Positions 1-8,465 are shown, counted from the first letter of the stretch. The stretch: 64,000 nucleotides of DNA from an uncultured Shewanella sp. (GCA_947503555.1 CANNEE010000003.1:186001-250000); one strand, 5' to 3'. Notes: a model not told the origin generated them from the sequence alone. Program-made: numbers and translations.

Positions 1-782
1 TAGGATCTGCTGCTGGCTATTATATGCCATGTCAGTTTGTGACTAGAAGTAGTGGTTGTTGGTATGCCTATGCTAACGCAGGGGAGAACCCTTATGATCT
101 TTCTGGCCTAGAACAAGCCTATATTAATGGCTTTAGACCGGATTTTTATACCCAGGTGACTGCGGAAGGTGATGCTAAAGGGGTCACGGGTATTCATGTG
201 CGCGCTACCATTACAGGTTTGAGTTTGCTTGGCCATAACCGCTGGGCGGCAGGTCGACTCTATTACTCGGGCCATGCAGCCGATGGCGTAGCATTTAATA
301 AGTACGATCATGTGGATACATTTAATGTTAGCGTGAACTGGAGTCACCCAGCCTTCTTAGGGGCATCTACCGTTAACCTGTCTCCAGTTTATATCAGTGA
401 GGATGAGGCAAAATGCATTACCGCTGACGAGCAAATGGCGCTAAGTCTTAAAGCCTGTCAAGCTGATGATGCAAGGCAAGCCTTTGTGTACGCGCCGAAT
501 ACACAATATCGATTCGCCGCTAATCCTGCATTTTGTCTCGATGCGTCTCAAGATAAGTTGAGCTTGAAAGCCTGTGAGACTTATCCAAGTAACGATCAAC
601 GTTGGCAGTGGACTGGTGATGCAGACTACGACAGAGATGTACTCTTTACACCCAACTATGACAACACCCTCTCTGTTATCTCTACCAATAGTGATAGCGA
701 GCTGAAAATCAATAAGGTTGAGCGCAATGGCAGCTATCCAGCCGAATTTAAGTTCTACTCTGCCGAGGCCAAATTGTACTAA
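1..782 (+). CDS. C-terminal part of a probable leukocidin/VCC-like pore-forming toxin with beta-trefoil lectin tail
   Basis: The reading frame is open to the window edge, so the true start lies upstream; the first visible ATG at 24 is internal. The first ~110 visible residues resemble the rim and cap of leukocidin-family beta-barrel toxins: a GFRPDFY stretch followed by a VNWSHP motif like that preceding the lectin domain of Vibrio cholerae cytolysin, compared from memory. After it comes a Cys-containing segment ending in QRWQW (about residues 140-205 of the visible part), typical of a ricin-type beta-trefoil with QxW repeats. Inferred role: secreted pore-forming cytolysin with a glycan-binding C-terminus. 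The toxin assignment is moderate; the trefoil call is firmer. It could instead be another secreted lectin-tailed protein. Confidence 0.5.
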   Translation, partial: GSAAGYYMPCQFVTRSSGCWYAYANAGENPYDLSGLEQAYINGFRPDFYTQVTAEGDAKGVTGIHVRATITGLSLLGHNRWAAGRLYYSGHAADGVAFNKYDHVDTFNVSVNWSHPAFLGASTVNLSPVYISEDEAKCITADEQMALSLKACQADDARQAFVYAPNTQYRFAANPAFCLDASQDKLSLKACETYPSNDQRWQWTGDADYDRDVLFTPNYDNTLSVISTNSDSELKINKVERNGSYPAEFKFYSAEAKLY

Positions 783-808
783 CGAACATTAGGCTTTGAG
801 CAAGATTC

Positions 809-850
809 AATAGGGGCTAGCTGAAACTATTCAGTCTAGCCCCTATTTAT
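809..850 (+). terminator. Rho-independent terminator after the toxin-like gene
   Basis: A 12-bp arm at 809-820 pairs with 836-847, continued inward by ctgaa/ttcag around an acta loop with one bulged T. It lies 27 bases after the stop codon and is followed by an AT-rich tract. Confidence 0.7.
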
Positions 851-976
851 TGCGCCTTTTCTCTATTATCGAATTGAATATTTAAGTTTATATAATTCGC
901 TTTTTTTACCTCATTCACATAAGGTTATCTGTAACTCAGCAAAAGAAAATTAACCGATTCAGGCAAGGAATATTCA

Positions 977-1837
977 ATGGTATTTCGCGATTACATTAAG
1001 CTTGTTGTTTTATCCGTATCCATACTTTCTGTCACCACAGCCCATGCTGCGCCGCCAAGCAAAGCCGATAAGCAGGCTCAAAAAGAGGCGCGTAAGGCCG
1101 AGCGCGAAGCCCTTAAACTAGAGCGAGCCGATCAAGGGCAAATTCAGCAGGGAGCCAAGGCGGCTGAGCGAGAAGCATTGAGACTCGAAAGTGCCGATAG
1201 TGTTGGCATCGACAAAGCAGCAGCGGCATCTGAGCGCAGAGCTTTAGGGCTAGAAAATGCCGAACAAGCTCAAATTAATCGTGATGCCAAACGAGCTGAA
1301 CTTGATGCATTAAAGGCGCAAAATCAGAGTGAAAGAGCCAATAAAGGCCAAGCTAAAAGAGCAGAAGCTGAAGCAAGACGATTAGAAAAGGCTCAGCAAA
1401 GAGAGATAAATCAGGCTGCTAAGAAGGCTGAGCGAGATGCGAAGAAAGCTGAGCGCGATAATCTGCGTCAGAGTGAGAAGGCTGCCAAACAAGCCCAACG
1501 AGAAGCCGATAAACTATCCCGCTCTCATCAAAAGCAGATAGATAAAGCGGCAAAAAAGGCGGAGCGTGATGCCCTAAAGGCCGAAAGAAAAAGCCAAAAG
1601 GCTTCAAGAAAAGCGGCGGCAAAATCTGAACGTGAAGCGATGAAATTAGAGCAAGCCGATCGACGCCAAATTGATAAGGATGCCAGAGAAGCAGAGCGTG
1701 AAGCTAGAAAGGACGCCGAGGAGCAACAAAGAGAAGCAAGAAAAGCGGCTAACGAGGCGCAACGTGAAGCGATGAAGGCTGAACGTGAAGCTCAAAAAGC
1801 CGCGCGTGAGGCGGCTAGAGAAGCAAAAGAGCGATAA
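977..1837 (+). CDS. Exported Lys/Glu/Ala/Arg-rich coiled-coil protein of unknown function
   Basis: The 286-residue product starts with a signal peptide (VVLSVSILSVTTAHA, cleavage after AHA at about residue 24). The rest, about 260 residues, is almost entirely Ala, Lys, Glu, Arg, Gln and Asp in degenerate repeats of the type KxAEREALKLE and KxAERDAKKAE, without Pro or Gly breaks. This predicts one long alpha helix or coiled coil in the periplasm. The ATG has AAGGA at 965-969, spacing 7. No enzymatic domain is visible. TolA-like stalks and repeat-rich surface proteins have similar composition, but nothing specific supports such a role. The gene stands alone, convergent with the LysR gene downstream. 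Confidence 0.75.
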   Translation: MVFRDYIKLVVLSVSILSVTTAHAAPPSKADKQAQKEARKAEREALKLERADQGQIQQGAKAAEREALRLESADSVGIDKAAAASERRALGLENAEQAQINRDAKRAELDALKAQNQSERANKGQAKRAEAEARRLEKAQQREINQAAKKAERDAKKAERDNLRQSEKAAKQAQREADKLSRSHQKQIDKAAKKAERDALKAERKSQKASRKAAAKSEREAMKLEQADRRQIDKDAREAEREARKDAEEQQREARKAANEAQREAMKAEREAQKAAREAAREAKER

Positions 1838-1933
1838 GTCGATGTGGCATTTAGCTAGAATACTGGAATGACGCAGGATGCAAGCTGTCACGCTTGATTC
1901 AAGGTTTACTTTGTATTGGCTGACTTATTTAAC

Positions 1934-2830
1934 TTAAATGAAGTAGAGGTGGTTGGAGTCTAACCATCTTTTAACAGCAAGATTAAATGTAACTAGCTTC
2001 CTAGGCGTTATTTTTCTTTGCGCGTATAACAAGCTTAGCTTGTGCCTCTTAACTGCCCAGTCGGGTAACAGATGGATCAATTCACCACTTTTTATATGTT
2101 CTTCAATCTGGTAATAGGGTAAACAGGCTATGCCCAAGTTCTGTTTTGTGAGGGAAAAAATAGAACTATAGGTATTGGAAACCAAGCTGCCGTTTACTTC
2201 AATTTGGTATTCTTTGTTACCGTTAATCAATGTAAGTTGATTCCACCGTTCGTTTTGTCCGTTTAGAATAAAAGAATGGTGATGCAAATCCTCTATTGAT
2301 GATATCTCATTTTGTTGAGCAAACCCTTTACTGCAAACTAAGACGTTTCTAATAAAGCCCAGTTCCTTCCCGACGACATCATCTGGAAGTGTCTCATATG
2401 CACGAAAGGCAATATCGAAGTCACCCGATGATATCTCTCTTTTAAATGGCCCGAGATCCAGAATCAGGTTTATTTGCGGATGTTCGCGAACAAATTCAGG
2501 AATGACGTGACGGCACAATGCTTTACCAAATTCGAATGGTGCTGTGACCTTTAAATCTCCCTCAAATTCTTGGGTAATATCCTTCACTCGGATTTCAGCT
2601 TCAGATGCCAGAAGCTGAATTTGTTTGGCTTTAGTGAATAACTCATCTCCAACTTCTGACAGTGTAATGCGCCGAGTTGTTCGGTGAAACAACTTTGCAT
2701 TAAGTGCATTTTCTAGGCTGCTGACATGTCGCGACACTAACCCTTTGGATACACCTAATATTTCAGCAGCCTTAGTAAAGCTACCTTCTTCGGCGACCAC
2801 TAAAAAAGTTTGCAGATAGGTAAGGTTCAT
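1934..2830 (-). CDS. LysR-family transcriptional regulator
   Basis: The 298-residue protein has the LysR layout: an N-terminal winged helix-turn-helix (residues 1-60; MNLTYLQTFLVVAEEGSFTK, then RTTRRITLSEVG) and a periplasmic-binding-like effector domain (about 90-290). It is divergent from the short-chain dehydrogenase at 2930, with about 100 bp between the start codons, so it most likely controls the SDR and metallohydrolase genes in response to an unidentified ligand. The sequence is of the AaeR/DmlR-like type common in proteobacteria. The family is certain; ligand and targets are inferred. Confidence 0.92.
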   Translation of the reverse strand: MNLTYLQTFLVVAEEGSFTKAAEILGVSKGLVSRHVSSLENALNAKLFHRTTRRITLSEVGDELFTKAKQIQLLASEAEIRVKDITQEFEGDLKVTAPFEFGKALCRHVIPEFVREHPQINLILDLGPFKREISSGDFDIAFRAYETLPDDVVGKELGFIRNVLVCSKGFAQQNEISSIEDLHHHSFILNGQNERWNQLTLINGNKEYQIEVNGSLVSNTYSSIFSLTKQNLGIACLPYYQIEEHIKSGELIHLLPDWAVKRHKLSLLYAQRKITPRKLVTFNLAVKRWLDSNHLYFI

Positions 2831-2929
2831 TTATTAACGCTATAAAGTAAACAATACGTTCATTCTATATTGTTTTTTACAAGATAGAAGCTGTCTATGA
2901 TTCAAGTGTCAAAACTAACTGGAGCAAAA

Positions 2930-3538
2930 ATGAAAATTTTAGTTATCGGCGCATCTGGCACCATTGGAAGCCGAATCGTAAATGCGCTATCAGCGACCCA
3001 TGAGGTAGTCACAGCAAACTATCAAAGTGGTGATGTACAGATAGACATATCTGACATTGAATCAATTAGCTCTGCTTTTAATGCAATAGGTAAAGTGGAT
3101 GCCATAGTATGTGCTGCTGGTAGTGTTGCTTTCAATGGGTTTTCCGAGTTATCTCGTGAAGAGTGGGATATGGGAATTAACAGCCGCTTAATGGGCCAAG
3201 TCAACCTCACAAAAATCGGTAGCCATCACCTTAATGATGGAGGCAGTATCACGCTAACAAGTGGCATTATCGCTGACTATCCAATTGCTTACGGTACTAG
3301 TGCCGCAACATTAAATGGTGCAATACAGCACTTTGTCAAAGCAGTGGCTTTAGAGTTACCTAGAAATATTCGTATCAATGTGGTGAGCCCTACTGTAGTG
3401 ACTGAATCCTTACCCGTTTACGGTGACTACTTTCCAGGTTTCAACTCCATCAATGCAGAAGATTTAGCAAAATATTATGTACGCTCAGTATTGGGTATTG
3501 AAACAGGACAAATATTTAAGGCGTTCGCGGGAAATTAA
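2930..3538 (+). CDS. Short-chain dehydrogenase of the small PRK07578-like family
   Basis: The 202-residue Rossmann-fold protein begins MKILVIGASGTIGS, with the glycine-rich NAD(P) loop at residues 7-14. ATG 2930 is chosen because GGAG lies at 2921-2924; an in-frame ATG at 2897 has no ribosome site and adds residues before the beta-1 strand. The usual YxxxK active site is not intact: the Tyr is followed by GTSA, so the Lys is absent. Related small SDRs (GGASAATVNGA type, from memory) share this, so it is a family trait and not decay. LPRNIRINVVSPTVV near the C-terminus is conserved. It forms a probable operon with the metallohydrolase 50 bp downstream. The substrate is unknown. Confidence 0.85.
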   Translation: MKILVIGASGTIGSRIVNALSATHEVVTANYQSGDVQIDISDIESISSAFNAIGKVDAIVCAAGSVAFNGFSELSREEWDMGINSRLMGQVNLTKIGSHHLNDGGSITLTSGIIADYPIAYGTSAATLNGAIQHFVKAVALELPRNIRINVVSPTVVTESLPVYGDYFPGFNSINAEDLAKYYVRSVLGIETGQIFKAFAGN

Positions 3539-3589
3539 CTAGGTTTGGGTTAATTAAACGAAAAACAGTAAATATTTACGGAGAGTAAA

Positions 3590-4495
3590 ATGAAAAATAT
3601 TATTAAGCCCATTGTCTTAGTTGCAACATTCCTATTAACTGGAACTCCTGCAATATCTCATGCTGCCAATGCAATCACTGTCGATATTTTTGAAGGCGAA
3701 ATTGCAACAGTAAACTCTTATATCTTTTCAAATGACGAATCTCTAGTTGTTATGGATGTGCAACGCTCAACAGCCGAGGCTAAGAAGCTTGCAAAGGTGA
3801 TTAAAGGTAAGAAACTTCCTTTAACTCACATCTTAATCACTCATGGGCATCCTGATCATTACATAGGAATGAGCTGGTTATCCAAGCAGTTTCCCAAAGC
3901 TAAAATTGTTGTAGCAAACGAAGCGATCAAGAAGGATATCCTCGGCTTTTCTACCTGGATGGAAAGTGTTGGTTGGTTAGAGGCTGAGCCACTGCTAAAA
4001 CCAAAATCAAATAAAAATCCTGATGGATTTGATTATGTTAATGATATTCATGCGCTTAATAGTGACACCTTAGTGATGAATGGTGGTGGTAAGTTGCAAT
4101 TGAATACACATTATTCTCCAGCAGAGGCTGAACACTTAACAACGGTTTACGTTGATGATTTAAATGCGTTATTTACATCAGACTTCGGCTATCACAAAGT
4201 TCACCTTTGGATGGGCCAAGGTGTTAGTAAAGAGCATGTAGTGAATTGGCGAGCACAGTTAAATGGGTTTAAATCAAAATACAGTACGAGTAATCCCAAA
4301 GTATATCCAGGTCATGGTAAGCCAACAGATATTAGCTTGTTTGACACGCTAGTGACTTATATTGATGACTTTACTCACATCACTTCAACAGCTAAATCTA
4401 AAGAGGAGGCGATGAGAAAGATGAAAGTCTTATACCCTGACTATAAAGAAGCTGATTTCCTACTGAAATATAGTGTTGATAACCATATGAAGTAG
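3590..4495 (+). CDS. Exported metallo-beta-lactamase-fold hydrolase
   Basis: The 301-residue protein has a signal peptide (MKNIIKPIVLVATFLLTGTP, cleavage near SHA-AN) and the metal-binding motif THGHPDH near residue 84, which fits HxHxDH. Downstream come a conserved Asp (TSDFGYH) and YPGHGKPT near residue 240, completing a dinuclear zinc site. ATG has GGAGAG at spacing 5. Some members of this exported group act on lactones or other small esters; the substrate here cannot be read from sequence. It lies behind the SDR gene and is probably under the same LysR regulator. Confidence 0.85.
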   Translation: MKNIIKPIVLVATFLLTGTPAISHAANAITVDIFEGEIATVNSYIFSNDESLVVMDVQRSTAEAKKLAKVIKGKKLPLTHILITHGHPDHYIGMSWLSKQFPKAKIVVANEAIKKDILGFSTWMESVGWLEAEPLLKPKSNKNPDGFDYVNDIHALNSDTLVMNGGGKLQLNTHYSPAEAEHLTTVYVDDLNALFTSDFGYHKVHLWMGQGVSKEHVVNWRAQLNGFKSKYSTSNPKVYPGHGKPTDISLFDTLVTYIDDFTHITSTAKSKEEAMRKMKVLYPDYKEADFLLKYSVDNHMK

Positions 4496-4516
4496 TTATT
4501 TACTCATATGAGCTGA

Positions 4517-4553
4517 TACCCTGCCTGCGCTATATCTAAGCGCAGACAGGGTA
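4517..4553 (+). terminator. Stem-loop after the metallohydrolase gene
   Basis: TACCCTG-C-CTGCGC at 4517-4530 pairs with GCGCAG-A-CAGGGTA at 4540-4553, with one mismatch. It lies 21 bases past the stop codon. The following T tract is weak (cttgttta). Confidence 0.6.
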
Positions 4554-4645
4554 CTTGTTTATCAACCTTATACACTGAAGCTCTATTTTTGCGCGAAATC
4601 AGCAGGTTGAACCAGTAATTTCGACTTGCATAATGATGTAAGCAG

Positions 4646-4680
4646 ATAATCTTAATCCCGTAGAAAGGGATTAAGATTAT
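4646..4680. repeat. Perfect 14-bp inverted repeat
   Basis: ATAATCTTAATCCC at 4646-4659 and its exact complement at 4667-4680 flank a 7-base loop. It lies between convergent genes, so it may serve as a bidirectional transcript end, but neither side has a clear T run. Confidence 0.7.
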
Positions 4681-4716
4681 AATCATGGCTTGTTTTTATC
4701 TCATAGCATCAACTAT

Positions 4717-5259
4717 TTAGAAAACACCATTTGAGTTGGCGATATCACCGCCACTGATTAGAGAATAAACTCTCATTGAAAAATCTAGTGCTTGAATTGA
4801 ATCCCAGTGTTCCACAATTCTGCCGTCTTCAATACGCCAGGTATCGATAATATTCATTCCTTTTTGATCGTCTCCTCTGTCCTCTCTGTCCAATGTTGCA
4901 TGAGAATGGAAAATGACATAATCACCGTCAGCAAAGATATGTTTCACATCATAAGTGTAATCAGGGTAATCCTCGACAAACTCTTTTAGAAAGGCTACTA
5001 AACCAGTCACTTTATCAGGAAGGTTTCGATTGTGTTGTACGTAAGAGCTGTCGTTATAGCGCTCTATAATGTAATCGAAATCATGATTGTTCATGAGGTT
5101 TTGAACAAAATCAGTGACTATCTCTGCGTTTGCTAGTTCTTGTTCCGTCCAACTGGCTTTCTTGAGCGATTGAAAATTGATGAGTACTGTGTCTTGGGGT
5201 TGTGCGTATACTAAAGTGCTGGTTAACAGAAAAGTTAATAAGGTGAGTGCTTTAAGCAT
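4717..5259 (-). CDS. Exported SnoaL/NTF2-like protein
   Basis: The product is about 180 residues: signal peptide MLKALTLLTFLLTSTLVYAQ, then one SnoaL-type NTF2-like domain (about residues 45-160) with the typical elements IERYNDSSYVQHN, a Gly-Asp turn before beta strands, and DTWRIEDGRIVEHWD. Translation is placed at ATG 5259 because GGAG sits 6 bases upstream; a TTG four codons earlier overlaps that site. It is divergent from the HxlR regulator at 5410 and is probably its target. It is paralogous to each half of the tandem protein at 9638. The family contains polyketide cyclases and many uncharacterised members; no catalytic assignment is possible. Confidence 0.8.
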   Translation of the reverse strand: MLKALTLLTFLLTSTLVYAQPQDTVLINFQSLKKASWTEQELANAEIVTDFVQNLMNNHDFDYIIERYNDSSYVQHNRNLPDKVTGLVAFLKEFVEDYPDYTYDVKHIFADGDYVIFHSHATLDREDRGDDQKGMNIIDTWRIEDGRIVEHWDSIQALDFSMRVYSLISGGDIANSNGVF

Positions 5260-5409
5260 AGAGAACTCCAATAGTGGTTTTGTTAAGTAAGTATCTATTG
5301 ATAACCATGGTAATTATTAGTAACCTGCATTACAAGAAGGCACCAAATGCTTCGCTAGGCACATTTTAGTAACTGGCGGCATGAGAATAGATGAAGAAAG
5401 GAAGGAAAA

Positions 5410-5790
5410 GTGGCAAATCAAGTGCAAGCTGAAAGGCGCGTTTTTCATAATAATTTGGACTGCCCTGTTCGCAATGTTGTAGCTCAGATAGGCGACAAAT
5501 GGTCACTGCTAATTCTATTTGCTTTAGTCGATGGTTCAGATCGATTTAATGCTTTGAAATCAAGAATCGAAGGTATTTCTCAGAGAATGTTGACCCAAAC
5601 TCTGCGTGATTTAGAGAGAGAAGGCTATGTTAATAGAACTGTGTATCCTGAAGTGCCGGTGCGAGTTGAATATGCGTTGACGGAGCTGGGTAGAGATCTT
5701 GTTAAGCCTTTGTATAAACTAGTTTGTTGGGCAGATGATCATCAAGAAGAGATTAAACGAGCTCGAAGAGTATACGATGAAAAAACTTAG
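5410..5790 (+). CDS. HxlR-family transcriptional regulator
   Basis: The 126-residue winged-helix protein carries the HxlR/DUF24 signature: DCPVRNVVAQIGDKWSLLIL (with the conserved N-terminal Cys near residue 17), then RFNALKSRIEGISQRMLTQT and YALTELG. It starts at GTG 5410 behind an AAGGAAGGAAAAG stretch. HxlR proteins often sense electrophiles or oxidants through the conserved Cys, and repress or activate a divergent gene, here the exported NTF2-like gene. The 150-bp divergent spacer contains a near-palindrome around taaccatggtaa (about 5300-5312) that could be the operator; this is inference. Confidence 0.9.
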   Translation: MANQVQAERRVFHNNLDCPVRNVVAQIGDKWSLLILFALVDGSDRFNALKSRIEGISQRMLTQTLRDLEREGYVNRTVYPEVPVRVEYALTELGRDLVKPLYKLVCWADDHQEEIKRARRVYDEKT

Positions 5791-6193
5791 TCTTTGAGTG
5801 CTGGTTGATGCGTTTCGTTACCTAGCGTTGGTAGCGGATTCGTCTTGCGGTAATACATAGACTTATTGATATATCGGCCTTCCGGTTTGTGCTGTATATG
5901 GGCATATAAAACCGTAATGACATCACAGCCTAAGAGTTCGAATCGTATTGTCGCTCTGTAACAGTGATTTAAGTCGATGATGATGAGATAGAAAAGTAAG
6001 CAAACTAATATTTAATTCGCTTAGCCAAACTTAGTTACACTCTCATATTAATTGCTGGACTATCACTTTTTATCTTAAAAAGTGGAAAGCCTCAATAAAA
6101 CTTAGCCGACTTTCATCTTTTAAAGTAAGGTTAACTAAAATCATTAATTATTAAACAACAAAGTCGTTATTCAGGCTCAAAAGCTTTTGACGT
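5791..6193. other. Intergenic region, 400 bp, no confident gene
   Basis: No ORF with a ribosome site is visible. On the minus strand a frame is open for about 70 codons, ending in TAA at 5787-5789, but it has no ATG start and may be the remnant of a gene (see findings). Confidence 0.4.
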
Positions 6194-6223
6194 AAAAAAG
6201 CCAGTCGACTTACACCGACTGGC
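6194..6223 (-). terminator. Terminator of nrfA
   Basis: Arms gccagtcg (6200-6207) and cgactggc (6216-6223) form a perfect 8-bp stem. On the minus strand it is followed by six T's, and it lies 34 bases after the nrfA stop codon. Confidence 0.85.
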
Positions 6224-6256
6224 AAAGGATTTGAGAGGTAATAGTGGAGATGCTAT

Positions 6257-7810
6257 TTATTTCAAATCAATAGACCATTCTTTTTTAACACGCTTCTCGA
6301 TGAATTTTTCCTTCGAAGCTTTCATTGCTTTAAAATCAAGGCCTGCTAAAGATTGAACCTTAGCTTTAGTGTCATATTTACTAGGATCATATACATAGTT
6401 GGGCGCATATTTTGCTAATAATGCATCGGCTTCAGCAATCGCTTTATCCAAGATTGCGTTCGACTTTTTCAGTAAGCGTACGGCTTCTTTTGGATTGTGA
6501 GCATGAATACCATGAGATGCAGTTGCGCTATCCCAGAACCATTGTCCATGTCTAATTTTAGCTAATAAACTATTCATTTCAGCCGCTAAAGGAGTCCCTG
6601 CTTTTAATGCTGCTTCATAGTTGGCTTTTGCTTGGGCAATACTCTTGCCAGATTCTAAGCCTTTAATACCATTCGCAGACCAAATCGCCTGTGCTTTAAA
6701 GTGAGCTTCGGTTAGGCGAGGATCTGTACCATTGTCTGCAAAACGTAGCTTCTTAATTTCTGCTTTGCGTTCATGAAGGATCTCTTCAAAGTCTGCTCCT
6801 TCATGACAACTCAAGCAATTGTCAGGCAGCTGCTTAGCATCAAACGTCACCTTATGATTTGAGTACTTAACTCCTGCTTTATTGGTCGATTTAGGCATAT
6901 GACAAGTCGTACACCCAAACTCTAAGTGGCTATCCATTGCATGTTCAGTTCTATCTGACATGTTTTCATATTCAGGGTGTTGTGCTTTTAGGGAGGGAAC
7001 ACCTGAGATAGCATTGGTCCAGTCTTTGAAGTTACGCTGATTATAATATGCAAGCTTAGCTTCAGCCGCAAAACCTTCATAAAGGCCATCTGTTCCAGTG
7101 TAATTAACGACCTCTTTATAATCAGTTTTCACTCCAGGTACCCAATGATCCCATGGATAGCGAACCTTCTTACTATCAGAGCCATCGAAGTAGTACTCGA
7201 CATGGCATTGAGCACAGGTTTGGCTTCCTTGCATTGATTGTTTTTGATTGGCAAACTCTTTGCCGATAGCCTTCATTGCACGCTTTGTATATGGACGACT
7301 AATTCTAATTTCTTCACTGCCCAACTCATGACAATCAGCACAACCGATTGGATCATACATTTCGTGACCCCAGGTCGAAAAGCTATTGTTAGTAAAATTA
7401 GCTTCCCCTACTTTGTCATACATGCGAGCAACATCGGGAGTTTTACAAGACCAGCAATTCGCAGGCATGGATTCACCAACGACGACACCATCATGGCCAA
7501 CAATTGGGTGGCCCGTGCGCAGGGTCTTCACTATGTCAATCAGTGCAAATTTGTGCCCTCTGGCACGATTATAATCCTTTGCAAAACCGTAGCCTGCCCA
7601 AGCACTGACTAGGTTTGGGTTAGCAGCTAGAAAGTCATCTAGTTTGCCTGATTCAGGGGTTGTTTCCTCCGTTTGAGCCCAAGTCGTATATTGTTCAGGA
7701 AACTGCTTTTTCCAATTTTTATTTTTATACATATCGGCTTCTGCTGCCACACTATGACCGCCAAAAGCGGTCGATAGCATAACGGCAATTGCCAGCTTTT
7801 TAACATTCAT
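6257..7810 (-). CDS. nrfA: Ammonia-forming cytochrome c nitrite reductase (pentahaem)
   Basis: Periplasmic enzyme reducing nitrite to ammonium with six electrons. After a signal peptide ending in VAA, the catalytic haem site CWSCK (residues 119-123, Lys-ligated) is followed by four CxxCH sites: CADCH (157), CAQCH (199), CTTCH (300) and CLSCH (332). The active-site and calcium region HVEYYFDG and LKAQHPEY are intact, as are the distal haem ligands in IASHGIH-like TASHGIHAHN. The product is 517 residues against about 480 for E. coli NrfA; the surplus lies largely in an insertion after VRYPWD (about residues 222-262). ATG 7810 is preferred because AGGA lies 6 bases upstream; ATG 7816 touches that site. 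No nrfB-like gene is adjacent, consistent with quinol electrons arriving through a separate tetrahaem protein. Confidence 0.96.
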   Translation of the reverse strand: MNVKKLAIAVMLSTAFGGHSVAAEADMYKNKNWKKQFPEQYTTWAQTEETTPESGKLDDFLAANPNLVSAWAGYGFAKDYNRARGHKFALIDIVKTLRTGHPIVGHDGVVVGESMPANCWSCKTPDVARMYDKVGEANFTNNSFSTWGHEMYDPIGCADCHELGSEEIRISRPYTKRAMKAIGKEFANQKQSMQGSQTCAQCHVEYYFDGSDSKKVRYPWDHWVPGVKTDYKEVVNYTGTDGLYEGFAAEAKLAYYNQRNFKDWTNAISGVPSLKAQHPEYENMSDRTEHAMDSHLEFGCTTCHMPKSTNKAGVKYSNHKVTFDAKQLPDNCLSCHEGADFEEILHERKAEIKKLRFADNGTDPRLTEAHFKAQAIWSANGIKGLESGKSIAQAKANYEAALKAGTPLAAEMNSLLAKIRHGQWFWDSATASHGIHAHNPKEAVRLLKKSNAILDKAIAEADALLAKYAPNYVYDPSKYDTKAKVQSLAGLDFKAMKASKEKFIEKRVKKEWSIDLK

Positions 7811-7943
7811 GTTCATTCCTCATCGTGTTTTTAATTTTATTTAAAACAAGTCATCAATAATTAAGCTTTACCCTTTAAACTTAACTATTAAAAGACTTGA
7901 TAAAATTATTAACACAATAAAAACCCCATAAAAGAGCGGTGAA

Positions 7944-7958
7944 TTATCAATGTGATAA
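7944..7958. promoter_or_regulatory. Perfect TTATCA-ATG-TGATAA inverted repeat upstream of nrfA
   Basis: Six-base arms with a 3-base spacer lie 134 bp upstream of the nrfA start. It does not fit the CRP (TGTGA-N6-TCACA) or FNR (TTGAT-N4-ATCAA) consensus. Its position between the nrfA start and the NarP-type site suggests a promoter-proximal regulatory site, protein unknown. Confidence 0.4.
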
Positions 7959-8014
7959 GTTACCCACTTAATATAATAAATATGCCGCAGTTCAAATATT
8001 ATCTTACTGGTGAA

Positions 8015-8030
8015 TACCTATTAATGGGTA
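8015..8030. promoter_or_regulatory. NarP/NarL-type 7-2-7 binding site upstream of nrfA
   Basis: TACCTAT-TA-ATGGGTA matches the NarL/NarP heptamer consensus TACYYMT in both arms, inverted with the 2-bp spacer diagnostic of NarP-responsive sites. It lies about 205 bp upstream of the nrfA start. This predicts nitrate- or nitrite-responsive control of nrfA by a NarP-like regulator encoded elsewhere. Confidence 0.75.
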
Positions 8031-8465
8031 TTTTTAGATTTTTAAAAATAATTTAATAGGCGATATATCAAATGTGTCGCGATATTTCGCGCCAAATAGG
8101 CGGCATATCGTGTCAATAAATAATAGTCAAATTAGGTTATATATAAATGAGTCTAAGGAATAAAAATAAAAGCTAATCTCAACAGTTGCTTATAACATTG
8201 AAAACACTTTTTTATTAAAATTAAAATGCTCACTTGCCTCATCAATAACGTATGAAAACTGACTTCACAAATCTCTTTTGAAACAAAGGTTAGATCCCAA
8301 TTTTACACCCTAAAATAAACAGGTTTTAGTAATAAATCGTCTCACTTATCACTCAATCATTAATTCAACCTTAATTTTTTTAATTTGTTATTAATTCAAC
8401 ATTTCTTCTGTCAGATGTTAGTACACAGGCTTTGTTTCCTAAATCAGAGCAGCTAAGGAGAATCT

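Noticed and set aside
2930-3538. SDR gene as a pseudogene because the Lys is missing
   Set aside because: The rest of the protein is intact and related small SDRs share the substitution.
4646-4680. Perfect inverted repeat as a classical terminator
   Set aside because: No T run follows on either strand, so only the repeat is recorded.
7944-7958. TTATCAATGTGATAA as a CRP or FNR site
   Set aside because: Half-sites and spacing do not fit TGTGA-N6-TCACA or TTGAT-N4-ATCAA; kept only as an unassigned palindrome.
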